64,000 bases of DNA from CAVUXJ01 sp963814975 (lineage in GTDB: Bacteria; Acidobacteriota; Vicinamibacteria; Vicinamibacterales; CAVVIG01): the NCBI GenBank assembly GCA_963814975.1, contig CAWFFB010000014.1, forward strand, positions 434,001 through 498,000, given 5' to 3'. Below the pieces are notes generated by a model. It was not told where the DNA came from, ran no database searches, and worked only from the letters and a program-made list of their open reading frames with translations. A program made the translations under genes and the position numbers. Positions 37,932 through 48,652 of this stretch are shown here, in pieces (within the stretch, counting starts at the first letter, position 1; the number at the start of each line of letters is the position of its first letter).

Positions 37932-38470
37932 ACCCCCAAGAGGGTGCGGATGTCGAGGCCGCCGTGCGTCTGCAAGTCTTAATGTCCGAAACAAGCCCCC
38001 CGATGTCCGACACTTTAGGCCCATCGGAGTGCCGCCGACTGTCTCCTTTTGCACACCCTGTATGGCCCTCGCGTTCACCGAAGAGCCTCATTCGTTCTGC
38101 TGAATCGACTGCTGATCGCAGCCCAGGGCGCCTGGCGCGCCCACAATTTGTGAGCCCGCGTCCAGTTGTCGCCTGACTGCAGCGTGTCCTCCCACGAAGA
38201 ATGCGATGCGCGATCTCGCGCTTCAGCGGCACCCGATAAAACCGCAACCTTCCCACCAAATCTGTTGTTGGGTTTCCGTCAAGCTGGACGACAGGATCGA
38301 GGTATATGCCCACGAATCGTATCGCAGGCAATGTGTGAGGTTCGGCACATCTATTGCCCCCTCCACTTGCAGCGATAGCGATTCCTGAATTGAGCCAACC
38401 AGCGTTCGAGCAGCGACCCCTGCCGTCTGATGGGTGCGCGCCGACAGGCCCACTTTGGCCATTCATCGGA
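37932..38470. other. Intergenic stretch with no supported gene
   Basis: Open frames here are short or have shadow-like composition. Two partly matching segments (ATGTCCGAAACAAGC at ~37981 and ATGTCCGACACTTTA at ~38001) form a short direct repeat. I considered an insertion sequence remnant but saw no transposase or terminal inverted repeat. Confidence 0.4.
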
Positions 38471-38476
38471 GTGCAC

Positions 38477-41400
38477 ATGAAACGGCTGTTACATCTTCGT
38501 TGCCCGCTACTGGACCGATCGAGCAAGGAAGCCAGGCCTCATCCAGGGTCACTTCGCCTGAAGTCAGCGATGCTCTTCCTTCTTGCCACGACGCTTCTTC
38601 TGGGAACGTCGTCGGTCCTGCGCGCGGCGACCATCACTGCGACGTGGAACGCCAATTCAGAAGCCGACATCGCTGGATACAGGCTCTCTTACGGAACGCA
38701 AACCGGCGTCTACACCACGACCGTCGACGTTGGGAACGTCACGAGCGGGCCGGTGACCCTGCCAGGCGGGCAGCGCTATTACTTTGCCGTTCGCGCGTAC
38801 AACACGTCGGCAATGGTCAGCGCATACTCCGCGGAAGTGTTCTTCGACATTCCGATGACGACAACGGCGAGTATTACGAGCCTGAACCCCCCGAGCGGGC
38901 CGGTCGGCACATCGGTGACGATCGCAGGTGCCGACTTCGGGGCGACCAAGGGCTCGAGCACGCTGACCTTCAACGGGACCCTCGCCACGCCGACGACGTG
39001 GACGGCTACCAGTATCGTCGCACCCGTCCCAGTCGGAGCGACCACGGGCAATGTCGTCGTGACCGTCGGCGGCGTTGTCAGCAATGGCATGCTGTTCACG
39101 GTGCCCGCATCGGCACCGAGCATTACGAGCCTGTCGCCGACATCCGGAAGCGTCGGGACGTCGGTGACCGTCGCGGGGACCAATTTCGGGGGGTCGCAAG
39201 GGTCGAGCACGGTCCGCTTCAACGGCACCATCGCCACGCCGACGATGTGGTCGGCCACGAGCATCGTCGTGCCCGCGCCGCTTGGCGCGACCACCGGGAG
39301 CGTCGTCGTCACCGTCGGCGGCATCGCTAGTAACGGCGCCACGTACACGGTGATACCGCCGCCCGTTATCACAAGCCTGACGCCGGCGAGCGGACCGGTT
39401 GGCACCTACGTGACGGTCACCGGCACGACCTTCGGGGCGACGCAGGGGACGAGCCTGATCCGCTTCAACGGCACGACCGCGACGCCGACGACCTGGTCGG
39501 CCACGAGCATCGTCGTGCCCGCGCCGCTTGGCGCGACCACCGGGAGCGTCGTCGTCACCGTCGGCGGCATCGCTAGTAACGGCGTCACGTACACGGCGAT
39601 ACCACTGCCCGTTATCACAAGCCTCACGCCGACGAGTGGGGCGGTCGGTGCATCGGTGACGATTACCGGGACCAACTTCGGTGCCACGAAGGGGACGAGC
39701 ACCGCCACCTTCAACGGCATCGGGACCACGCCGACGATGTGGTCCGCCACGAGCATCATCGTGCCGGTGCCCACCGGCGCGACGAGCGGGAATGTCGTCG
39801 TCACTGTTAGCGGCGGAGCCAGCAATGGCCTCATGTTCTCCGTGGTACCGACGCCCAGCGTGACGAGCCTGGCCCCGACGAGCGGGCGGGTCGGCAGGTC
39901 GGTGACGATCGCCGGCACCAACTTTGGCGGAACCATGGGGACGAGTACCATCACCTTCAACGGCACCACTGCCACGCCGACGACGTGGTCCGCCACGAGC
40001 CTCGTCGTGCGAGTACCAGCGGGCGCCACGACCGGCAACATCGTCGTCACCGTCGGGGGCGTCGCCAGTAACGGCGTCGCATTCACGGTGGTCGCGACGC
40101 CCAGCATTACGAGCCGGGCCCCGATGGGTGGGCCGGTCGGCACGTCGGTAACCATCACGGGCACCAACTTCGGCGCGACCAAGGGGACAAGCAGCGTCAC
40201 CTTCAACGGCACCCTCGCGACGCCGACGAACTGGTCCGCCACGAGCATCGTCGTACCGGTGCCCACGGGCGCGACGACCGGGAATCTGGTCGTCACCGTC
40301 GGGGGCGTTCGCAGCAAGGGGGTGGGCTTTACCGTCACGGCCAGCACACTTCCGGCCCCGTGGACGGCGCAAGACATCGGCAATCCTGCCCTGGCGGGGA
40401 GCGCCAGCTCGACATCGGGCACCTTCTCGGTCACCGGTGCGGGCGTGGACGTCTGGAACACGAGCGACCAGTTCCAGTTCGTGTATCAGACGCTGGACGG
40501 AGATGGCGAGATCGTGGCCCGCGTCACCGGCCTGCAGAACACGGACGCGTGGGCGAAGGCGGGTGTGATGATCCGCGAGGATCTGACCGGCGGCTCCCCT
40601 AACGCCATGGCCCAGCTGACCGCTGGTAATGGCCCGACCTTCCAGCGCCGCGTCACCCGGAATGGCCCGAGCACGAGCGACTTGGGCTTCACTGGGGTCG
40701 CCCCGCAGTGGGTCCGCCTGGTCCGCAGCGGGAACACATTCAGCGGCTATTACTCGGCGACTGGCAGTGCGTGGATCTTGATGGGCAGCCTCACGGTGGT
40801 GATGCCATCCAGCACCTACGTCGGACTGGCGGTGACAAGCCATGCTTCCTCGGTCGTCACGACCGCCACATTCACGAACGTGACCGTCACCACCGCCACT
40901 ACGACTGCCACGACCGCTACCACGTCCAGCACTGCCAGCCCGGCCGTGACGAGCGGGGGGACCGGCACGCCGGTGACGACCAGCAATCCAGCTGTGGTAG
41001 CGCACACCGAAGACGACTACGACGGCGACGGCAAAGCGGACGTATCCGTCTTCAGTCCCTCAACCGGGACGTGGTTCATCCTCGAGTCGAGCACCAGCAC
41101 GGCCCTGAGTCTCACGCTGGGAGCGGAGGGCGACAAGCCGGTGGCCGGCGACTACGACGGCGACGGGAAGACCGACATCGGTGTTTATCATCCCGCGACT
41201 GGGGAGTGGTCAATCCTGACATCGAGCACCGGGGCGCTGACATCGGTCACATGGGGCTCGACTGATGATCTGCCCGTGCCGGCCGACTACGACGGCGACG
41301 GCAAAACCGACGTCGCCATCTACCGCCCGTCCACGGGCGAATGGATCAGTTTCCAGTCGGGCACTCAAACGACGCGGACCGTGGCGTGGGGCAGCAGCTC

Positions 41401-41824
41401 CAATATGCCCGTGCCCGGCGACTACGACGGCGATGGGAAGGCCGATCTTGCGGTCTATCGTCGCAGCACCGGGTTGTGGCAGGTGCTGCAGTCCGGCACG
41501 AACACGCCCAGGACAGCCACCTGGGGGAGCATCGGGGACCTTCCGATACCCGCCGATTACGACGGCGACGGCAAGGTCGACGTCGCGGTGCATCACACCT
41601 CGACAGGAGTGTGGTCGATTCAGCAGTCGGGCACCAATGCCGTGCGGACGGTCACCTGGGGCAGCAGCAGCGATGTCCCGATCCCCGGTGACTACGATGG
41701 CGACGACAGGACCGATCTCGCCGTGTTCCGTGCGAGCACCGGTCTTTGGCAAATCCTGCAGTCGAGCACGAACACGCCGCTGACGCTGACGTGGGGGACG
41801 AGCACCGACATTCCCATGCCCTGA
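38477..41824 (+). CDS. Large secreted IPT/TIG and FG-GAP repeat protein
   Basis: 1115 residues from ATG 38477 with a long signal sequence (LFLLATTLLLGTSSVLRAA). Domain order: a fibronectin III-like domain; six IPT/TIG repeats of ~82 residues (SITSLNPPSGPVGTSVTIAG is the first); a concanavalin-like domain (YQTLDGDGEIVARVTGLQNT, then KAGVMIRE); a Thr-rich linker; and six FG-GAP/VCBS-type repeats with the calcium-loop motif DYDGDGKTDI. The two kinds of repeat suggest a cell-surface or extracellular matrix protein. No sorting signal, anchor or transporter tail is present; it ends WGTSTDIPMP. It is a different class from the VPTLPQ adhesin. Confidence 0.9.
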   Translation: MKRLLHLRCPLLDRSSKEARPHPGSLRLKSAMLFLLATTLLLGTSSVLRAATITATWNANSEADIAGYRLSYGTQTGVYTTTVDVGNVTSGPVTLPGGQRYYFAVRAYNTSAMVSAYSAEVFFDIPMTTTASITSLNPPSGPVGTSVTIAGADFGATKGSSTLTFNGTLATPTTWTATSIVAPVPVGATTGNVVVTVGGVVSNGMLFTVPASAPSITSLSPTSGSVGTSVTVAGTNFGGSQGSSTVRFNGTIATPTMWSATSIVVPAPLGATTGSVVVTVGGIASNGATYTVIPPPVITSLTPASGPVGTYVTVTGTTFGATQGTSLIRFNGTTATPTTWSATSIVVPAPLGATTGSVVVTVGGIASNGVTYTAIPLPVITSLTPTSGAVGASVTITGTNFGATKGTSTATFNGIGTTPTMWSATSIIVPVPTGATSGNVVVTVSGGASNGLMFSVVPTPSVTSLAPTSGRVGRSVTIAGTNFGGTMGTSTITFNGTTATPTTWSATSLVVRVPAGATTGNIVVTVGGVASNGVAFTVVATPSITSRAPMGGPVGTSVTITGTNFGATKGTSSVTFNGTLATPTNWSATSIVVPVPTGATTGNLVVTVGGVRSKGVGFTVTASTLPAPWTAQDIGNPALAGSASSTSGTFSVTGAGVDVWNTSDQFQFVYQTLDGDGEIVARVTGLQNTDAWAKAGVMIREDLTGGSPNAMAQLTAGNGPTFQRRVTRNGPSTSDLGFTGVAPQWVRLVRSGNTFSGYYSATGSAWILMGSLTVVMPSSTYVGLAVTSHASSVVTTATFTNVTVTTATTTATTATTSSTASPAVTSGGTGTPVTTSNPAVVAHTEDDYDGDGKADVSVFSPSTGTWFILESSTSTALSLTLGAEGDKPVAGDYDGDGKTDIGVYHPATGEWSILTSSTGALTSVTWGSTDDLPVPADYDGDGKTDVAIYRPSTGEWISFQSGTQTTRTVAWGSSSNMPVPGDYDGDGKADLAVYRRSTGLWQVLQSGTNTPRTATWGSIGDLPIPADYDGDGKVDVAVHHTSTGVWSIQQSGTNAVRTVTWGSSSDVPIPGDYDGDDRTDLAVFRASTGLWQILQSSTNTPLTLTWGTSTDIPMP
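39248..39584 (+). repeat. Exact 91-bp direct repeat within the IPT region
   Basis: 39248-39338 is identical to 39494-39584, 246 bases apart, exactly one 82-residue IPT unit. The flanking repeat sequences are clearly diverged, so this segment reflects recent unit duplication or gene conversion. Confidence 0.85.
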
Positions 41825-41900
41825 TGAACCTCGCCGCGGCCACCCGGGCCGAAGAGATCTGGCGCGAAGCCGAATCTCGATGGCACCGGGAGGCCGGCAC

Positions 41901-42875
41901 ATGAATAATCATCACGTGACCGCCGTGGTTCCCGTTCAAGGGACCATTCTCGACAGCGTCCTCGACGCAACGCATCCAATCTGGCGCGACGGCTTGGACA
42001 GGCAGGCGTACGGCAGGTTCGACGAGGCCCAGATGAAGACGGCCTGGGGACGCCGTTGCCGGCGGCGATTTGCGCTGGTGGAGGGCGTAACCCTTCTCGC
42101 GAGTGCGGAGTGTTACGATCTGGCCGGGGCTTTCGAAGGTCGAGCGGTACGCATCTGCGGCATCGGATCGGTTTTCACCGCACCGTCACACCGGGGCCTC
42201 GGTCATGCGCGAGTGCTGCTGGGGACGCTGCTCGATCAGGCCGCCGCGGAGGGAGCCGAGATGGCGCTCCTGTTCCCACAGGCGGGCGTCGAAGACGACG
42301 CTCTCGAGGGCTTCAAGGCGATCCCACTGACAGAGGTGGCGCTCGACGTCGCATCGTCGCGTCGCGGCGCCCCGATGACGATGGTGCGAGGCGGCGAAGA
42401 GCGGGATCTCGCGGCTATCGTAGCGATGGGGCGCGTGCGTGCCGACCCGTTCCGTTTCCACCTCGATCGCGATCTCGACCTCGTTCAGTACACGATCACC
42501 AGGAAGCGGCTGCTCGCCGGTCTCGGAAGGGTGGCCGCGCGGCAGCTGCATTTTTTCATCGCCGAGGAAGGCATTTCCGCTGCGGCGTACGTCGTCGTCA
42601 GCGTCGCCGGGAGCACCTGGACGCTCGAAGAGTGCGGCGATCGCGACGCCTCAGGCGCGCGGGTCGGCGCCCTCCTGCAGGCGCTGATCGCGCGTGAACC
42701 CGCGGAGCAACGCCCCACGGTCCGCGCGTGGCTGCCGCCGGGCTTCCGGCCTCCGCAGCTCGCAATCGTCTCGGAAGTCCCAGCCATCGGGATGAAGATG
42801 CGTCAACTCGGCGCGGCCCAGTTGCCGCGGTTATCCGCAGACGACGTTCTGTACTGGCGTAACGACCTGTTCTGA
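41901..42875 (+). CDS. GNAT family N-acetyltransferase (Eis-like)
   Basis: 324 residues from ATG 41901 with GGGAGG upstream. The acetyl-CoA site region is GIGSVFTAPSHRGLGHARVL (R/Q-x-x-G-x-G/A type), followed by LLFPQAGVEDDALEGFKAIP. The C-terminal half has a second GNAT-like fold (HFFIAEEGISAAAYVVVSVA), the pseudo-domain layout of Eis-type enzymes. Acceptor unknown. Confidence 0.8.
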   Translation: MNNHHVTAVVPVQGTILDSVLDATHPIWRDGLDRQAYGRFDEAQMKTAWGRRCRRRFALVEGVTLLASAECYDLAGAFEGRAVRICGIGSVFTAPSHRGLGHARVLLGTLLDQAAAEGAEMALLFPQAGVEDDALEGFKAIPLTEVALDVASSRRGAPMTMVRGGEERDLAAIVAMGRVRADPFRFHLDRDLDLVQYTITRKRLLAGLGRVAARQLHFFIAEEGISAAAYVVVSVAGSTWTLEECGDRDASGARVGALLQALIAREPAEQRPTVRAWLPPGFRPPQLAIVSEVPAIGMKMRQLGAAQLPRLSADDVLYWRNDLF

Positions 42876-42960
42876 CATGACTCGACCCGGAGCATTCGGT
42901 TCAATGAAGCCTTGTAGATAGGGATGCCGGGGTGAAATCTGCGATAGTCCTCCCCATCCT

Positions 42961-43188
42961 GTGCAATCGGGGACACTCCGGGAGCAGTGTGCGGAAGTAC
43001 GCTTGCGCGTCATGCGCATTGGCCACGCCGATACAGCCGACCGCCGTGTCTCCATCGAGCGACTGATCGAACGCTTTCGGCTCGAAGCGGTTCGCCGGAT
43101 GGAGCAGCGGGCAATGGCGTTGTGGCGGAAGATGGAAGCTCGGCAGGCGCTCGCCGGGTTCGAGAAGCCGCTCGAACGCATCCACTGA
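42961..43188 (+). CDS. Candidate small helical protein
   Basis: 75 codons from a GTG. The C-terminal 60 residues form a charged helix with heptad-like spacing (IERLIERFRLEAVRRMEQRA). No family recognised and no ribosome binding site seen; the opposite strand frame is Ser/Arg-rich and looks like a shadow. Nothing else is supported in 42876-43303. Confidence 0.3.
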   Translation: MQSGTLREQCAEVRLRVMRIGHADTADRRVSIERLIERFRLEAVRRMEQRAMALWRKMEARQALAGFEKPLERIH

Positions 43189-43303
43189 GCCTCGACAAGA
43201 GGCGGGCATCGCGCCGGTCTCCCGTCAGCTCGTCGTCGGGGGCATGAGGTCGGCGCCAAGCGATCGCCGTCTCGTCGAGAGAAACGACGCTAGGCGGGAC
43301 TGT

Positions 43304-43969
43304 CTAAGCCCAGCGCCGGGGCTCCTGCCTGGACTTCCGGAACACGAATATGCTGACGGCGCCAAGAGCGAACCCGGCCACGTGAGCCATGAAGGCGATG
43401 CCTCCGCTCTCTGCGCCCGAAGTCGAGGTGATCGATCCGATGCCAGCGCTGAACAGCTGCATCAGGAACCAGAAGCCGAGCAGAAATGGTGCCGGCAGCT
43501 CGACGATCTCCCAGAAGATGAACAGCGGCACGAGCGTGAGCACCCGCGAATGCGGGTAGAGCACGAAGTAGGCGCCCATCACGCCCGCGATGGCGCCGCT
43601 TGCGCCGATCGTCGGGAGCATCGAGTGTGGAGCCATCATGATGTGCCCGACGGCGGCCCCCAACCCGCAGAACAGATAGAACACGACGAAGCGCCCGTGG
43701 CCCAGCCGGTCTTCGACGTTGTCGCCGAAGATCCACAGAAACCACATGTTCCCGATGACGTGAGACCAGCTGCCGTGCAGGAACATCGAGGTGACGAGCG
43801 TCGGCGCGCTGAAGTACGCGGGCACGACGCCGTAGGTCTGCAGAAACACCGGCAGAAGGTCTTCGGGCAACGCCAGCTCGTAGAACCACGCCAGCGCGTT
43901 CAGGACGATGATCGTGACGGTGATGAAGGGAGTCGTCCGGGACGGGATGACGTCCCGAAGCGGGATCAT
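43304..43969 (-). CDS. Rhomboid family intramembrane serine protease
   Basis: 221 residues with six predicted spans. The catalytic Ser is in TIGASGAIAGVMGAYF, the His in FMAHVAGFALG. The conserved N-terminal loop reads HGSWSHVIGNMWFLWIFGDN, with the HxxxN positions. It should cleave single-span membrane proteins at their membrane edge. Located downstream of leuA on the same strand, separated by an inverted word array. Confidence 0.92.
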   Translation of the reverse strand: MIPLRDVIPSRTTPFITVTIIVLNALAWFYELALPEDLLPVFLQTYGVVPAYFSAPTLVTSMFLHGSWSHVIGNMWFLWIFGDNVEDRLGHGRFVVFYLFCGLGAAVGHIMMAPHSMLPTIGASGAIAGVMGAYFVLYPHSRVLTLVPLFIFWEIVELPAPFLLGFWFLMQLFSAGIGSITSTSGAESGGIAFMAHVAGFALGAVSIFVFRKSRQEPRRWA

Positions 43970-43984
43970 GCGGCCATTCTATGG

Positions 43985-44058
43985 AAATTGCAGATTGCAG
44001 ATGTCAGATTGAATTTCAGATTGATCTGCAATCTTCAATCAATCTGCAATCTGTCATT
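43985..44058. repeat. Inverted word array (TTGCAGA / TCTGCAA)
   Basis: The left part repeats TTGCAGA and TCAGATT words; the right part carries TCTGCAA and AATCTGC, their inverses. It fills the gap between the leuA stop and the rhomboid start and can fold into a long imperfect hairpin that could end leuA transcription. Confidence 0.7.
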
Positions 44059-44069
44059 TCGAGCGTCAG

Positions 44070-45298
<1,229 letters not shown>

Positions 45299-45332
45299 GC
45301 CTTAGAGTTGTAGCGGTCGAGGCGAGGTAGAA

Positions 45333-45372
45333 GTCAAAGTGATAATCATTACGTTATAATAACAATAGTTTA
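45333..45372. promoter_or_regulatory. AT-rich divergent leuA/LysR control region with TATAAT box
   Basis: In an otherwise GC-rich stretch, 45341-45371 is AT-rich. It contains ATAA-N8-TTAT (45342-45357), a LysR-type dyad, and GTTATaATAAC (45353-45363). The perfect -10 hexamer TATAAT (45355-45360) lies only 11 bases before the LysR ATG at 45372, which implies a very short or absent leader for that mRNA. Confidence 0.55.
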
Positions 45373-46274
45373 TGGACCTCACCGCGCATCCGGATCTTTC
45401 TCGCCGTGGCGGAGGAGCGCAGCTTCTCGCGCGCGGCGGCCAAGGTGCACCGCACCCAGCCGGCGGTCAGCCAGGCCGTGCGGCGGCTCGAAGATCGACC
45501 TCGGCGAGCAGCTCTTCGACCGGTCGTCGAAGAGCGGCACGCTCACCGACGCCGGGCGCGTGCTGCAGAACTACGGGCAGCGGCTGGTTCGCCTGGCCGA
45601 AGAGACGGAGTCGGCGATGCGCGAGCTGCGCGATCTGCGCCGCGGGCGCGTCCTGATCGGCGCCAACGAAGCGGCCGTTCACACGCTGCTGCCGCTGATG
45701 GCGCGCTTCCGTCAACGCGTGCCCGACATCGCCATCGATGTCCGCCGCGTGCCCGCGCGGCAGATCGCGGTCGAGGTGCAGCAGGGAAGCCTCGATTTCG
45801 GCGCGCTGACGTTTCGGCCGCCCGAGACCGGCCTGCTCGAAGTCGTCGTCGGCAGCGACGAGCTGGTGCTGCTCGTGCCGCCGTCGCATCCGCTCGCCAA
45901 GCGGCGGCAGGTGTCGATGGAAGATGTCGCCGGAGAGCCGGTCGTCGCGCACAACGATCCGTCGCCGGCGCGCGAACGCGTGCTGCGGCTGTTCGAGGAG
46001 CGCCACATCGCCCTGAACATGGTGATCGCGCTGCCGAGCCTCGACGGCATCAAGCGCGCGGTGGAGTTGAAGCTGGGCGTCGCGCTCCTGCCGCGGCGCT
46101 GCGCGATGACCGAGATCGCGAGCGGCCGGCTGGTCGCCGTGCCGGTCGCCGGCCTGTCGCGCAGGCGGCAGGTGATGCTGGTCTGCCGCAAGGCGCACCG
46201 ATCGCACGCCGCGAACGCGTTTCTGGCGGTCGCGCAGGAAAAAGTCGCGAGTCGGAACCGCAGTGGCGCGCTAG
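45372..46274 (+). CDS. LysR family transcriptional regulator, frameshifted
   Basis: Starts ATGGACCTC; the helix-turn-helix is FLAVAEERSFSRAAAKVHRT, then QPAVSQAVRRLE. The effector domain follows from FDRSSKSGTLTDAG through RRGRVLIGANEAAVHTLLPL and SHPLAKRR. Three indels are evident: just after the start, at CTCGAGATC (written ctcgaagatc near 45487), and in an A-run near 46240 (five A's where four restore the frame). The repaired stop is the TAG at 46272-46274, giving ~300 residues. Divergent from leuA and convergent with leuD, so a leucine-pathway regulator is likely. Confidence 0.85.
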
Positions 46275-46864
46275 AAGCCGGTGACGTAAGGCGAGGCGTG
46301 TCGGCGCACCGACGCGCACCTCGCTCGAAGCGATCGAGCAGCATCGCGGTCGGATTCCACTGGCCGCTGACGAAGGCGTCGCGCAACGCCGGCGGGATCG
46401 TCGCCGCGATGCGTACGATCGCCGGCGGTGATGACGCCAGTGTCCACGCGTGCGTCGATGAGCGTGTCGGGCGCGCGCTCGACGAGCGACTGCAGCGCGT
46501 CGATGGAGGCGTGATCCGCCGAAAAGCACGGAATGCCCAGCACCGCCGAATTCCCCTGGAAGATCTCGGAGAACGACTCGCCGACGATCGCGGTGATCCC
46601 GAAGCGCGCCAGGCCCTGCGGCGCGTGCTCGCGCGACGAGCCGCAGCCGAAGTTCCGGTTCACGACGAGGACCGTCGCGCCCTTGTATCGGGCATCGTTG
46701 AACGGGTGCGAGGGGTCGGCCGCGCGGTCGTCTTCGAACAGGTGCTGCTCGAGCCCTTCGAAGGTCACGGCGCGCAGGAACCGCGCCGGCATGATCCGAT
46801 CGGTGTCGAGGTCGTCGCCGCGGAGCGGCAAGCCCCGACCGGTGACAGAGGTAATGGAAGACAT
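46271..46864 (-). CDS. leuD: 3-isopropylmalate dehydratase small subunit, frameshifted near the 3' end
   Basis: Starts MSSITSVTGRGLPLRGDDLD at 46864. The swivel-domain motif FGCGSSREHAPQGLARFG is intact. The C terminus must be read from shifted frames (IPPALRDAFVSGQWNPTAML, then EEVRVGA and SPYVTGF), needing about three single-base corrections between 46290 and 46420. With LeuC it isomerises 2- to 3-isopropylmalate. The TAG stop shares the palindrome CTAG at 46271-46274 with the convergent LysR stop. Confidence 0.9.
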   Translation of the reverse strand: MSSITSVTGRGLPLRGDDLDTDRIMPARFLRAVTFEGLEQHLFEDDRAADPSHPFNDARYKGATVLVVNRNFGCGSSREHAPQGLARFGITAIVGESFSEIFQGNSAVLGIPCFSADHASIDALQSLVERAPDTLIDARVDTGVITAGDRTHRGDDPAGVARRLRQRPVESDRDAARSLRARCASVRRHASPYVTGF

Positions 46865-46881
46865 GAAGTGTGCTCGCGTCG

Positions 46882-48279
46882 CTACGCGGGCACCTCTTCC
46901 AGCATCTCGCGGACGTCGACGACTTCGCCCGCGATCGCGGCGGCGGCCACCATCGCCGGACTCATGAGCAGCGTCCGGCCCGTCGGGCTGCCCTGACGGC
47001 CCTTGAAATTCCGGTTCGACGACGACGCGCAGATCTGCCGCCCTTCGAGCCGGTCGGGGTTCATCGCCAGGCACATCGAGCAGCCGGCGCCGCGCCATTC
47101 GAACCCGGCCTTGGTGAAGATCTCGTGTAGGCCCTTGGCTTCCGCCGCCCGGCTCACGGCCTGCGATCCCGGCACGACGAGCGCCTTGACGTGCGGCGCG
47201 ACGTGGCGCCCGCGGACGAGGCGCGCGGCCTCCTCGAGATCGGACAGCCGGCCGTTGGTGCACGATCCGATGAAGGCGACGTCGATGCGCGTGCCCTGCG
47301 ACCTGGCCGCCGCGCTCGAACCCCATGAAGGTCAGCGCTTCCTCGTCGGCCGAATCGCCAATGCGCTTCGCCGATCCCCACCGACTGACCGGGGTTGATG
47401 CCCCAGGTGACGGTCGGCTCGATGGTCGCGGCGTCGATCGTCACGCGGTCGTCGTAGTGAGCGTCCGGATCCGAGGCGATCTGGCGCCACCAGGCGACCG
47501 CGCGATCGAACGCCGCGCCGGAGGGCACGAACCGGCGGCCCTTCAGGAACGCGAACGTCGTCTCGTCAGGGTTGACGTAGCCGGCGCGCGCGCCGCCTTC
47601 GATCGACATGTTGCAGATCGTCATCCGCTCGTCGATCGTCATCGCGTCGAGCGTGGTGCCGCCGTACTCGTACGCGTAGCCGACGCCGCCCTGGACGCCG
47701 AGCCGGCGGATGATCGTCAGGATGACGTCTTTCGCGTAGACGCCCGGGCCCAGGCGGCCGTTGACGTCGATGCGGCGCACCTTCAGCGGATCGAGCGCCA
47801 GGCACTGCGACGCGAGCACGTCGCGCACCTGCGAGGTGCCGATGCCGAACGCGATCGCGCCGAGCGCGCCGTGCGTCGAGGTGTGGCTGTCGCCGCACGC
47901 GATCGTCATGCCCGGCTGCGTCAGGCCGAGCTCGGGGCCGATCACGTGCACGATGCCCTGGTTTTCGTCGCCGGGACTGCCGGGCGTCCAGAGCTGGATG
48001 CCGAACTCGCGGCAGTTCCGCTCGAGCGCCGTCGTCATCTCTTCGGCCGTCACGTCGAGGAACGGCCGTCGTCTGCGAGCTGGTCGGCACGATGTGATCG
48101 ACCGTGGCGAACGTGCGTTCGGGATACGCGACCCGCCAGCCGTGCTGGCGGATCATGTCGAACGCCTGCGGGCTCGTCACCTCGTGGATGAGGTGCAGGC
48201 CGACGAACAACTGCGTTTGCCCGCTCGGCAGCACGCGCACGGCGTGCGCGTTCCAGACTTTGTGAAAAAGGGTGTGCAT
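46882..48279 (-). CDS. leuC: 3-isopropylmalate dehydratase large subunit, frameshifted
   Basis: 466 codons of DNA, the usual LeuC length. N-terminal frame: HTLFHKVWNAHAVR and FATVDHIVPTSSQ. The main frame covers GMTIACGDSHTSTHGALGAI and MTICNMSIEGGARAGYVNPD. The C-terminal frame holds the Fe-S ligands in DVAFIGSCTNGR and GCSMCLAMNPDRLEGR. Indels near 48060, 47365 and 47315. leuD follows after 17 bases. The usual leuA-leuCD-leuB set is incomplete; no leuB is in the window. Confidence 0.92.
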
Positions 48280-48306
48280 GGGGTGACGCGTATAGAATAC
48301 CGTCTA

Positions 48307-48382
48307 AACTTCGAAACCTGAAACCTGAAGCCGCAGGCTGGCCCTGACACTTGTTTTTGGACTTCAGATTAGAGATTTTCGA
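48307..48382. repeat. Word array with inverted partner (CCTGAAA / CTTCAG)
   Basis: Tandem AACCTGAAACCTGAAG words at 48312-48330 are answered by CTTCAGATTAGAGATTTT at 48362-48379. The array fills the divergent gap between leuC and the CC-ended small protein gene. Confidence 0.55.
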
Positions 48383-48388
48383 GTGTTC

Positions 48389-48652
48389 ATGCCCTGGAAC
48401 GACCTTCGCCAGCACCTCGGCGACTTCATGCACGGCGCGGCCTTCGGCCGCTACGAGTACGAACTGCGGCGCCAGACCGCCGAGCTGAACGACCTCTTTC
48501 TCCTGCTCTGCTTCATGGAAGCAGCCGCATTGCCGAACCCCGCCACGCTCTATCTGCTCGAGGTCTATCCCTACCTCCTCGAACAGTTTCACCAGTGGCA
48601 CCGCCGCATGGGCATCGAGCATTCGCCGATCGGCAGCCTGCCGTGTTGCTGA
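48389..48652 (+). CDS. Small CC-terminated protein (cory-CC-star-like) upstream of ArsA ATPase
   Basis: 87 residues from ATG 48389, helical and aromatic-rich (GAAFGRYEYELRRQTAELND, LFLLLCFMEAAALPNP, YLLEVYPYLLEQFHQWHRRM), ending in a bare Cys-Cys before the stop. Size, terminal CC and position next to an ArsA-family ATPase match the small cory-CC-star family as I remember it; that name is from memory. The ATPase GTG lies inside its 3' end (10-base overlap), so the two are coupled and probably work as a pair. Confidence 0.65.
   Translation: MPWNDLRQHLGDFMHGAAFGRYEYELRRQTAELNDLFLLLCFMEAAALPNPATLYLLEVYPYLLEQFHQWHRRMGIEHSPIGSLPCC

Noticed and set aside
37873..38526. A 217-codon minus-strand frame in the 37.9-38.5 kb gap
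   Set aside because: No domain, no ribosome binding site and shadow-like Arg/Gly/Ser composition; a transposase fragment was considered but no DDE or terminal repeat pattern was seen.
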